Positions 15,014 through 22,470 of a DNA stretch of 48,898 nucleotides are shown here, piece by piece. How positions within the stretch are numbered: position 1 is the first letter of the stretch; each line of letters opens with the position of its first letter. This stretch comes from Deltaproteobacteria bacterium (GTDB lineage Bacteria > Myxococcota_A > Polyangia > JAAYKL01), in contig JAQTNF010000018.1 in NCBI GenBank assembly GCA_028713995.1, positions 1 to 48,898 of the forward strand, written 5' to 3'. A program made the position numbers and the translations under genes. Below the pieces are notes generated by a model. The model did no database searches and was not told the origin of the DNA. It saw only the letters and a list, made by a program, of their open reading frames with translations.

Positions 15014-15532
15014 ATGGGACGGGCTTCACACGTGTCTAGGTGGCGCTCCGAACGTCTGTATGCGCCGTTCCCCGCATGCGTCATGGCGTTGCAGATCTGC
15101 GCCTGCCAGGACCTCGCCATGGCTGACGAGAGTGCGCCCGATACGCCCCCCACAACCCAATCGATCGATTCGACCGGAACCGGGAACCAGGGTGAACCCC
15201 CCGACAATGCGTTGCGAGGCGCCTGCTCCGAGGCGGATCGCGTGGAATATGTTCATGATCCCAATCCGGAATTCATCAGCAAAGTGCGAGCATGCAGCAG
15301 GGAGACATGGGCCAACAAAGTCAAAAACATTGCGTGTCTCAAGAAGGCCATGCCATCGCTTTCATCCGGTTGTGCGGCCTGCTTCGCAAACATGGCAAGC
15401 TGCTCCCTGGAAAATTGCGCAATGCCATGTCTGTTCGGCTGGCTGAGTGACATCTGCGTAAACTGCGCGAACGCCAATTGCCAGGAAGCTCTTGTCAAGT
15501 GCACGGGAGTGGCCCGCGCCGATCTGCCCTGA
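15014..15532 (+). CDS. Cys-rich probably secreted protein, unknown function
   Basis: The 172-residue protein follows wrbA by 12 nt and is probably co-transcribed. GAGGA at 15002 supports the ATG at 15014. A basic N-terminus, a hydrophobic stretch (PACVMALQICACQ) and an AMA-DE site suggest export, though the signal is atypical. A Thr/Pro/Ser-rich linker follows. The C-terminal domain holds about a dozen cysteines in a dense pattern (SGCAACFANMASCSLENC, MPC, DICVNCANANC, VKC). Such patterns fit disulphide-stabilised folds or metal binding. I do not recognise a family; the context suggests an envelope stress role. Confidence 0.6.
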   Translation: MGRASHVSRWRSERLYAPFPACVMALQICACQDLAMADESAPDTPPTTQSIDSTGTGNQGEPPDNALRGACSEADRVEYVHDPNPEFISKVRACSRETWANKVKNIACLKKAMPSLSSGCAACFANMASCSLENCAMPCLFGWLSDICVNCANANCQEALVKCTGVARADLP

Positions 15533-15546
15533 TCTGCCGTTCCCTT

Positions 15547-15661
15547 TTCAAATTGAAGGAAAGCCGTCTTCATTGTGATTGACCAGGACCGGTTCTTCGT
15601 GACCCTCCGCAACGCAACCACCCGAACCTGCTGGCGTCTCGCCGATGGTCCGGAAGCTGCT
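15547..15661 (+). promoter_or_regulatory. Sigma54 promoter E with UAS (multicopper oxidase operon)
   Basis: UAS arms TTCAAATTGAAGG and TTCATTGTGATTGA lie at 15547-15582. GCAAC occurs at 15614-15618 (another copy at 15609). The core TGGTCCGGAAGCTGCT is at 15646-15661. GG 15647 is 65 nt after the UAS end and 33 nt after GCAAC. The predicted start is near 15672, 49 nt before the ATG. Confidence 0.85.
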
Positions 15662-15720
15662 AAGGACGCGTCCCGAGCGGAAGAGCTCCACCTGAAATCG
15701 ATGAACAAGGAGAAAATGAA

Positions 15721-18700
15721 ATGAACGGTCGCAGGAAATGGGGACTTGCCATCGTGCTCATGATGTTGGGTTGTGCCGGGACCGACAGCGGCGATTCGCG
15801 CGTCACCGGTGCGGATAGAGCATCCGCCGCCGCGCGCGCCGCCGCGCTGGGCCTCAAACCGGGCGTGTCCGGGAGGGCGGCCAACGGACCCGCGGCGATG
15901 CCGCCACCGGCGCTCGATCCCGGCGGGATTCCGCATTACTTCGGGCCGTACGCGAACTATGCCTACAGCCCGCTCCCCAAGGGGCCCATCACCGGAATCG
16001 CGCTTGACGTCGGGGGCAGCGGCTACGCCGCTCCGACCGTCACGATCTCGGATGTCTACGGCACCGGCACCGGCGCCACGGCCACGGCGACCTTGACCGG
16101 GGACGTGATCACCGCCGTCAACCTCACGAACCCGGGCACGGGGTACAGCGCCCCGATCGTGTTCATCAACGATACCACCGGCACCGGCGCCGTTGCCGTG
16201 GCGACCGTCGGAGATACGCCCGGCTCGCTCTCAGGCGGCCTCCGGAAGTTCGTGAACGCGCTGCCGGGGCTCTACATCTCGGGCGTCACGGACCCGGGCT
16301 CCAATTTCAAGAACGAGAACGGGCAATACATCCCCGTGGCCGTCCCGGAGAGCTGCACCTACTCCGGCCAGCAGGCGGATTGCTACGTCATCGAGCTGGT
16401 TGAGTACCGCGAGCAGATGCATGCGGATCTTCCCCCGGTTGTCGGGACATGGCCCAATCAGACGGGTGGAACCCTGCTGCGCGGTTACATGCAGACCAAT
16501 ACGACCGATCCCCTTGTGAAGGTGCCGCATTACATGGGGCCGATCATCATTGCGCAGAAGGACAGGCCCGTCCGGATCACGTTCAAGAACATGCTTCCCA
16601 CCGGAGCCGACGGCAACCTCTTCCTGCCCGTGGACACCACGGTCATGGGAGCGGGGATGGGCCCCCTCGACATGATGGGCATGCCGGGGATGAAGGAGAG
16701 CTACACGCAGAACCGCGCCACGCTGCATCTCCATGGCGGCCTGGTTCCATGGATCAGCGACGGCACCGCCCAACAGTGGACCACCCCGGCGGGAGAGACC
16801 ACGCAATACCCCAAGGGCGTCGGCGTGTACAACGTCCCCGACATGCCGCATCCCGGGACCGGCGCCGTACAGGGAGAGCTGACCTTCTATTACAACAACG
16901 AGCAGAGCGCGCGCCTGATGTTCTACCACGACCACGCCTTCGGCATCACCCGCCTCAACGTCTATGCCGGCGAGGCGGCGGGATACCTGCTGACGGACCA
17001 GGCCGAGCAGGACCTGATCAACGGCACCAACGTGACCGGCGCCAATCCCACCTCGTCGAAGGTTCTTCCCGACGTCGGGATCCCCCTCATCATCCAGGAT
17101 CGATCCTTCGTGGACCCGACCACGCTCGCCGCGCAGGATCCGACCTGGCCGTTTACCCCGCACGACGGCGACCTGTGGTATCCGCACGTCTACATGCCGA
17201 ACCAGAACCCGGCCGATCTGGGCGGCATGAACGCCTTCGGCCGCTGGCATTACGGCCCTTGGTACTATCCGCCGACGACGACCATCGCCCACGGGCCCGT
17301 TCCGAACCCCTACTGCCTGCCCACGCCTCCCGCGGCCGGGACCTATCCGAACGGACCGTACGATTGCAGCGCGGCGCCGTGGGAGAATGCGTACATGCCC
17401 GGATCGCCCAACCCTTCCATTGCGGCCGAGGGGTTCATGGACACCCCCATCGTCAACGGCGCGGCCTACCCCTATCTGGTGGTGGACCCCAAGGCGTACC
17501 GCTTCCGCATCCTGAACGCCGCGGACGACCGCTTCTGGAACCTGCAATTCTACGTGGCGGATCCGACGGTCACCACTTCGGACGGCAGGACCAACACCGA
17601 GGTCAAGCTCGTTCCCTATCCCGCCGGGGCCACCGGATACCCGGTGGACTACGTCGTGGCGGATCCGACCACGGCGGGCCCGTCGTTCATCCAGATCGGG
17701 ACCGACGGCGGCTTCCTGCCCAAGCCGGCGGTGTTGCCCAACAAGCCCGTCGCCTGGAACGGCGATCCGATGGCCTTCGATTTCGGGGTCGTGAACCAGG
17801 GGACGCTGATCATGGCCCCCGCGGAACGCGCCGACGTCATCGTCGACTTCTCCGCCTATGCCGGCAAGACCTTGATCCTGTACAACGACTCGCCCGCGCC
17901 GTTCCCGGCGATCGATTATCGCTATGACTACTTCACGGGCGGGCCGGACAACACGGCCACGGGCGGCACGCCGCCGACCCTGCCCGGATACGGTCCCAAC
18001 ACCCGCACCATCATGCAGATCCGGGTCAACGGCTCGACGCCGGCTCCCGCGTACGACCTCGCCGCGTTGCAGGCGGTTTTCGCCAAGACCGCCGCGAAGA
18101 GGGGCGTGTTCGAGGTCTCCCAGGCGCCGATCGTCGTGCCGAACACCCGCTACGACTCGGCCTACGACGCGACGTTCCCCAGCGTCAACGCCACCGCGGC
18201 CAGGATCTACGACACGGCCAAGACCTTCTCCACCATCTCCGGAACGACGCTGACGCTCCCGTTCCAGGGCAAGACCGTCATGGACGCGATGAGCGAGGTG
18301 TTCGACGACTACGGCAGGATGAACGGGATGCTCGGGCTGATGAAGACGGCGCTGCCGGGGTTCATCCCCTATCCCTACACCTCCCCGCCCGTGGACATGG
18401 TGAAGTTCTCCATGACGCCCATGACCGAGCCCTCGCCCGGCGACAACACACAGATCTGGAGAATCAATCAAAACGGCGTGGACACCCATTCGATCCATTT
18501 CCATCTGTTCAACGTACAGCTCGTCAACAGGGTCGCCTGGGACAACGCCGTGCGGCTTCCCGACGCCAACGAGCTGGGCTGGAAGGATACCCTCAGGATG
18601 AACCCGCTCCAGGATGCGATCGTGGCGTTGAAACCGGTTGCGCCCCTGCACCAGCCCTTCAAGGTTCCCAACAGCGTGCGCACGATCGACCCGACGATGC

Positions 18701-19503
18701 CGGAGAACTCCACTCTCGCGGGACCGCTGCCGGATGGATTCCAGGATCCGACGGGAACACACGTCTCCATCGCCAACAGCAGAATCAACTACGGTTGGGA
18801 GTACATGTATCACTGCCACATCCTCGGTCATGAAGAGATGAACATGATGCATAGCGTCGTCGCCCTGATGCCGCCCGAGGCGCCTTCCGGGCTGAACGCC
18901 GCGCTGACGAACGGGACCGCGGCCTTGACCTGGACGGACAACTCCCTCGATGAGACGGGCTTCAAGGTCGTGAGAGCCACGGACGCCGGCTTCACGACGA
19001 ACGTCGTGACCAGGACGCTTGCAGCGGACGCGACGGCCTACACCGACACGAGCGTCGCGGGCAACAAGACGTACTACTTCAAGGTGCTCGCCACCAACGT
19101 GGTCGGCAGCACGGCGGCGTCCAACTTCACGCAGCCCGCGGCGCCGGGCTTCCCGACCATGAGCGCGGACTCGGAGCCCTCCAACACGGCCTCGTTGACG
19201 GTGATATCCGCTCCGACCAACCTGACCGCCAAGCTGTTGGCAGGTCCGTCGCGCGTTCGATTGGCGTGGACGGACAACGCCACCAATGAGACCGGGTACA
19301 GGATCGAGCGGCGTGTCAACGGCGGCGCCTTTACGCAGATCGCCGCGCCGGGACCGCGAGCCGGAACAGGGAACGTAAGCTACACGGACAACAACGTGAC
19401 AATCGGCGCGACGTACGCCTATCGGGTGCGGGCGGCGAGCGCGAGCGGGTTCTCGGTCTACTCGAACACCGCGGCCATATCACGTGTCGGATTTACAAAA
19501 TAG
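15721..19503 (+). CDS. Large multicopper oxidase lipoprotein with two fibronectin type III domains
   Basis: The 1260-residue protein has a lipobox (LMMLGC). Residues about 95-170 hold two GSGY/GTGY-type repeats (GGSGYAAPTVTI, NPGTGYSAPIVFI). All copper ligands of a laccase-type oxidase are visible: HLH at 336-338, HDH at 403-405, H-S-I-H-F-H at 923-928, and H1031-C1032-H1033 with H1037 and axial M1042. The trinuclear and type 1 sites are therefore intact, so one-electron oxidation with O2 reduced to water is expected; the substrate (metal ion, phenol or other) cannot be read. FN3-like domains follow at about 1050-1140 and 1160-1258. It precedes a cytochrome c lipoprotein and a beta-barrel. 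Confidence 0.93.
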   Translation: MNGRRKWGLAIVLMMLGCAGTDSGDSRVTGADRASAAARAAALGLKPGVSGRAANGPAAMPPPALDPGGIPHYFGPYANYAYSPLPKGPITGIALDVGGSGYAAPTVTISDVYGTGTGATATATLTGDVITAVNLTNPGTGYSAPIVFINDTTGTGAVAVATVGDTPGSLSGGLRKFVNALPGLYISGVTDPGSNFKNENGQYIPVAVPESCTYSGQQADCYVIELVEYREQMHADLPPVVGTWPNQTGGTLLRGYMQTNTTDPLVKVPHYMGPIIIAQKDRPVRITFKNMLPTGADGNLFLPVDTTVMGAGMGPLDMMGMPGMKESYTQNRATLHLHGGLVPWISDGTAQQWTTPAGETTQYPKGVGVYNVPDMPHPGTGAVQGELTFYYNNEQSARLMFYHDHAFGITRLNVYAGEAAGYLLTDQAEQDLINGTNVTGANPTSSKVLPDVGIPLIIQDRSFVDPTTLAAQDPTWPFTPHDGDLWYPHVYMPNQNPADLGGMNAFGRWHYGPWYYPPTTTIAHGPVPNPYCLPTPPAAGTYPNGPYDCSAAPWENAYMPGSPNPSIAAEGFMDTPIVNGAAYPYLVVDPKAYRFRILNAADDRFWNLQFYVADPTVTTSDGRTNTEVKLVPYPAGATGYPVDYVVADPTTAGPSFIQIGTDGGFLPKPAVLPNKPVAWNGDPMAFDFGVVNQGTLIMAPAERADVIVDFSAYAGKTLILYNDSPAPFPAIDYRYDYFTGGPDNTATGGTPPTLPGYGPNTRTIMQIRVNGSTPAPAYDLAALQAVFAKTAAKRGVFEVSQAPIVVPNTRYDSAYDATFPSVNATAARIYDTAKTFSTISGTTLTLPFQGKTVMDAMSEVFDDYGRMNGMLGLMKTALPGFIPYPYTSPPVDMVKFSMTPMTEPSPGDNTQIWRINQNGVDTHSIHFHLFNVQLVNRVAWDNAVRLPDANELGWKDTLRMNPLQDAIVALKPVAPLHQPFKVPNSVRTIDPTMPENSTLAGPLPDGFQDPTGTHVSIANSRINYGWEYMYHCHILGHEEMNMMHSVVALMPPEAPSGLNAALTNGTAALTWTDNSLDETGFKVVRATDAGFTTNVVTRTLAADATAYTDTSVAGNKTYYFKVLATNVVGSTAASNFTQPAAPGFPTMSADSEPSNTASLTVISAPTNLTAKLLAGPSRVRLAWTDNATNETGYRIERRVNGGAFTQIAAPGPRAGTGNVSYTDNNVTIGATYAYRVRAASASGFSVYSNTAAISRVGFTK

Positions 19504-19598
19504 CGACAGGGCGTCGCCGCGCCGATGCACGGGCGGCAAGTTGAGCAAATGAGCCGAGAGACAACGTTGGGAGGAACAACTTCCAGAAGGAGGAACCC

Positions 19599-20066
19599 AT
19601 GAAGATGCGAATCCATGTGCCAGGAATTCTGTCGATGAGCACGTCCCTCGCCGCGGCGGCATTGCTCGGGGCATGTGCCCCGACCTCGGGCGGGACGCCG
19701 CCTCGCTCCGCGGCCGTTCCCAAGACGGTCGAGAGCCAGGTGGCGGAGGGGAAGGCGCTCTACGGTCAGCGTTGCGCCGGCTGCCACGGCGATGGCGGCC
19801 AGGGCACGGACAAGGCGCCAGCCCTGGTCGGCGCCGGGGCACTGCCGCTCGATCCCCCCGCGGAGCGGAAGTTCCGGAAGACGCAGTTCAAGACCGCCCT
19901 CGATGTCGCTGACTTCGTCGTCCCCAACATGCCGCCGCCGCCCAAGGAGAAGCTCACCGAGGAGCAGTACTGGTCGGTGCTGGCGTTCGATCTGCAGGCG
20001 AACGGCGTCGCGCTCAAGGAATCCGTGGGGCCAGACAACGCGGCCGCGCTGGTGCTTCACCCTTGA
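19599..20066 (+). CDS. Monohaem c-type cytochrome lipoprotein
   Basis: The 155-residue protein has a lipoprotein signal (AAALLGAC) and one haem-binding CAGCH motif in LYGQRCAGCHGDGGQGTD. NMPPPP, about 60 residues later, provides the probable axial Met in the usual class I context, and the terminal helix LTEEQYWSVLAFDLQ is typical. GAAGGAGG precedes the ATG. It lies 95 nt after the multicopper oxidase with no promoter seen between them, so it is likely in the same sigma54 operon. Its stop overlaps the next gene's TTG start. It may pass electrons to or from the oxidase. Confidence 0.9.
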   Translation: MKMRIHVPGILSMSTSLAAAALLGACAPTSGGTPPRSAAVPKTVESQVAEGKALYGQRCAGCHGDGGQGTDKAPALVGAGALPLDPPAERKFRKTQFKTALDVADFVVPNMPPPPKEKLTEEQYWSVLAFDLQANGVALKESVGPDNAAALVLHP

Positions 20067-20773
20067 ACGCCCGCGGCACCTCGCTCATCGCAGCGTTCGT
20101 GATCCTCGCCTCTGCCGCGCCGCTCGCCGCGCAGGACGCCGCGGCGCAGCGGCCCAAGCGGGAACAAGCCGGCGAGGGAGAAGGGGGGAAGGACGGGCAC
20201 GACTTCGCCTGGTTCTCGGTGGCGCCCGAGGTCGGCTATGCGTACTTCGCGCCGGCCACCATCACGGTGATGGGCTTCGACTTCCGGGTCGAGCCGCGCA
20301 GCAGCGTCGTCGTCAAGGCGCACCTCGATCTGGGCGGGGACGGCCTCGCGTTGGAGCTCGCCCCTCTGTATTCATGGGAGTGGGGAAGCGGGACCTTCGG
20401 CAACTTCAACGCGCTCGGCGCGGAGCTCACGTTCGCGTGGCGCTTCAGGGTCGGGAGCTTCTACCCTGGCCTGGGCCTCGGCCTCCACTGTGCGTACATC
20501 ATGGGTGACGACATCTCGTCCGGCGCCGAGTGCTATGGGCGCCTGCCCGTGGGCTTCACCTGGTACTTCGCCGAGTACGCGGCGCTCGTCTTCGAGGTGG
20601 GGCTCATGTACGGAGGCACCGGCATACGCGCCAGGAAGCTCGTGGTGGATGTCGTCCCGTCGCCGAGCGGCCAGGAAAGCGCACAACAGGCCGCGAACGA
20701 CGCCCTCGCGTCCAACGTCTCGTTCGGCACCGGGTTCGCGGTGGACGTGATGCTCGGATTGCGCTTCCCGTGA
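20063..20773 (+). CDS. Outer-membrane beta-barrel-like protein
   Basis: The 236-residue protein starts at a TTG whose last bases form the TGA stop of the cytochrome gene, giving tight translational coupling. The N-terminus is a signal peptide (SLIAAFVILASAAPLAAQ), then an acidic/basic low-complexity stretch. The mature region alternates amphipathic strands (APEVGYAYFAPATITV, ALELAPLYSWEWGSG, PVGFTWYFAEYAALVFEVGL) and ends in a strand finishing LRFP, with Phe near the C-terminus as in barrels recognised by BAM. Together with the cytochrome and multicopper oxidase it may form an envelope redox module; that is an inference. Confidence 0.72.
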   Translation: MNARGTSLIAAFVILASAAPLAAQDAAAQRPKREQAGEGEGGKDGHDFAWFSVAPEVGYAYFAPATITVMGFDFRVEPRSSVVVKAHLDLGGDGLALELAPLYSWEWGSGTFGNFNALGAELTFAWRFRVGSFYPGLGLGLHCAYIMGDDISSGAECYGRLPVGFTWYFAEYAALVFEVGLMYGGTGIRARKLVVDVVPSPSGQESAQQAANDALASNVSFGTGFAVDVMLGLRFP

Positions 20774-20779
20774 TCCCTC

Positions 20780-20870
20780 TCAAAATGATTGATTATCCGG
20801 GTGTCTCGACACGGCAACGGCCGCAACCCACCGAAAACACGCCCCATGCGCCGATGGCACGGAAGCTGCT
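20780..20870 (+). promoter_or_regulatory. Sigma54 promoter F with half UAS
   Basis: Only a right-arm-like half site, CAAAATGATTGA (ending 20792), is present, because the left arm would overlap the preceding gene. GCAAC is at 20823-20827 and the perfect-consensus core TGGCACGGAAGCTGCT at 20855-20870. Spacings of 64 nt and 33 nt to GG 20856 match the other promoters. No gene starts within 300 nt downstream until sod, which has its own promoter, so this promoter appears to serve a non-coding leader. Confidence 0.75.
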
Positions 20871-20880
20871 TGTAAATTAC

Positions 20881-21035
20881 GCTGACTTTCGGGCGGGGAG
20901 CACGAACGGGGCGAGCCGGGCACAGGGACGAAGAGCTTTTCGGTTGTTGGAAGAGCATCATCGGTCTGGGGGGGGCATCACCTGTGTGCGCGGCAAGGGA
21001 TCATTTCATGAGATGCATGTTCATCTCCAACCTCC
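20881..21035 (+). ncRNA. Putative sigma54-dependent small RNA or orphan leader
   Basis: Predicted transcript from promoter F. It opens with CTGACTTTCGG and stays recognisably similar for about 50 nt to the leader from promoter D (shared CTGACTTTCGG, GAGCA and GGGGC blocks in order). The distal pairing arm of the D hairpin is missing. I see no credible coding frame with a ribosome-binding site and no clear U-tract terminator, so the 3' end is arbitrary here; readthrough into sod is possible. The 20774-21183 interval otherwise holds only promoters F and G. Confidence 0.3.
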
Positions 21036-21149
21036 TTCAAGTTGAAGGAGATCCGACTTCATTTTGATTGAACAAAGCGGTCCCCCGGAACCGCCTGCGA
21101 TGCAACTGATTGATTTCATATGCGTCTCTTCGGTGGCCCGATAGCTGCA
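21036..21149 (+). promoter_or_regulatory. Sigma54 promoter G with UAS (sod-usp operon)
   Basis: UAS arms TTCAAGTTGAAGG and TTCATTTTGATTGA are at 21036-21071, GCAAC at 21102-21106 and core TGGCCCGATAGCTGCA at 21134-21149. The UAS ends 64 nt and GCAAC starts 33 nt before GG 21135. The predicted start near 21160 leaves a 24-nt leader containing AAAGGAG. Confidence 0.85.
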
Positions 21150-21183
21150 ACGGCCGCGTGTCGTTGAGGGAAAGGAGAAACCC

Positions 21184-21807
21184 ATGTCAGAGACAAACAC
21201 GTTCTATGAACTGCCCAAACTCGAGTACGAATACAGGGATCTGGCTCCGTACATGTCCGAGGAGCAGCTGCGAATCCACCACGGGAAGCATCATCAGGCG
21301 TACGTGAACGGCGCCAACGGGATCCTGCAGAGGCTCGACAAGGCGCGCAAGGAGAACGCCGAGCTGGATCTGAAGGCGACGTTGAAGGAGCTGTCCTTCA
21401 ACATCGGCGGACATCTGCTGCACTCGCTCTTCTGGGGCAATCTCGCGGCGGAGGGAAAGGGAGGCACCGGGCCCGGCGGGCGGCTGGCCGACGTCCTCAC
21501 CAAGGAGTTCGGAAACGTCGACAGGTTCAAGAAGGAATTCATCCAGGCCGCGGTCAGCACCGAGGGCTCGGGCTGGGCCGCGCTGACCTATTGCCGGCAG
21601 ACCGCGCGGCCGATCATCATGCAGGTCGAAAAGCACAACACCAATGTCTACCCGATGTTCACCATCCTCATGGTGGCCGATGTCTTCGAGCACGCGTACT
21701 ACATCGATTACAAGAACGATCGCGCCAAATACGTCGACGCGTTCTTTCACGTCGTGAACTGGAGCGCGATCGAAAGAAGGCTCGAGAATCTGCTCGGGCA
21801 AAAATAG
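21184..21807 (+). CDS. Fe/Mn superoxide dismutase
   Basis: The 207-residue enzyme dismutates superoxide to O2 and H2O2. Metal ligands are visible as H32 in [17 protein letters not shown]80 in [13 protein letters not shown], and D166 and H170 in [15 protein letters not shown]. The last motif has Phe where DVWEH is usual. The GGHLLHS-FW wording resembles Fe-type enzymes of archaea and some bacteria, but metal choice cannot be decided from sequence. No signal peptide is present, so it is cytoplasmic. AAAGGAG precedes the ATG. A UspA protein follows after 32 nt, both behind sigma54 promoter G. Confidence 0.94.
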   Translation: MSETNTFYELPKLEYEYRDLAPYMSEEQLRIHHGKHHQAYVNGANGILQRLDKARKENAELDLKATLKELSFNIGGHLLHSLFWGNLAAEGKGGTGPGGRLADVLTKEFGNVDRFKKEFIQAAVSTEGSGWAALTYCRQTARPIIMQVEKHNTNVYPMFTILMVADVFEHAYYIDYKNDRAKYVDAFFHVVNWSAIERRLENLLGQK

Positions 21808-21839
21808 CGAACACAGGGACGAACACAGGAGGACAGGAC

Positions 21840-22283
21840 ATGTTTGCACCGAAAATCATTCTCGTTCCCACCGACTTCTCGGAGCACTCCGACGAGGCCA
21901 TCAAGCAGGCCGTCGACATCGCGGAGCAGAACGACGCCAAGATCTATCTGCTGCACGTCATCGACAAGCTGCAGCAGTGCGCCGTCGACTACTGCATCTC
22001 GATCGAGACCATGCAACAGGTCCAGGCGGAGAGCGAAAAGGAGGCGACACGGAAGATGAAGGAGGAGGTCCGGAAGATCGCGCAGTCGAGGAAAGTCGAC
22101 GTGACATTCGACGTCAAGGGCGGGGTTCCCTACGCCGAGATCCTGAGGCAGCAGGAGGACAGGAAAGCGGACCTCATCGTGATCGGCTCCCACGGCAGGA
22201 CGGGTATCATGAGGACCCTCATCGGGAGCGTCGCCGAGAAGGTCATGCGCGAATCGAAGTGCCCGGTCCTCCTCGTCCGCTAG
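21840..22283 (+). CDS. Universal stress protein, UspA family (ATP-binding type)
   Basis: The 147-residue single-domain protein begins MFAPKIILVPTDFSEHSDEA and ends with GSHGRTGIMRTLIGS followed by VAEKVMRESKCPVLLVR. The G-x2-G-x9-G-S motif is complete, so it should bind ATP like the MJ0577-type proteins. CAGGAGG lies before the ATG. An upstream in-frame extension overlaps sod in another frame and is rejected. Co-transcription with sod under a sigma54 promoter fits a stress-response role, but no specific partner is known. Confidence 0.93.
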   Translation: MFAPKIILVPTDFSEHSDEAIKQAVDIAEQNDAKIYLLHVIDKLQQCAVDYCISIETMQQVQAESEKEATRKMKEEVRKIAQSRKVDVTFDVKGGVPYAEILRQQEDRKADLIVIGSHGRTGIMRTLIGSVAEKVMRESKCPVLLVR

Positions 22284-22338
22284 CCGAGACGGCAACGGTC
22301 GTCCGCACGGCCGAAAAAGCGCGCGGCGGGGGACAGCC

Positions 22339-22432
22339 CTTCATTTTGACTGAACCGACAAACCGTCAAATGCGCTGTCGTTTCGCAACAGACCGGAAGC
22401 ATTCACTTCTCACCGATGGCACGGGGGCTGCT
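22339..22432 (+). promoter_or_regulatory. Sigma54 promoter H with right-arm UAS (radical SAM operon)
   Basis: Only the right arm, CTTCATTTTGACTGA (22339-22353), is clear; the left arm has decayed. GCAAC is at 22385-22389 and core TGGCACGGGGGCTGCT at 22417-22432. The arm ends 65 nt and GCAAC begins 33 nt before GG 22418. A start near 22443 excludes the GTG at 22441 as a start codon. Confidence 0.8.
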
Positions 22433-22470
22433 ACTCACCTGTGCAGGCGGCGCGCCAAAGGAGCGAGAAC

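Noticed and set aside
16231-18852. An 873-residue minus-strand open frame
   Set aside because: It is antisense to the multicopper oxidase, whose copper ligands and lipobox make it certain; the antisense product has no motif.
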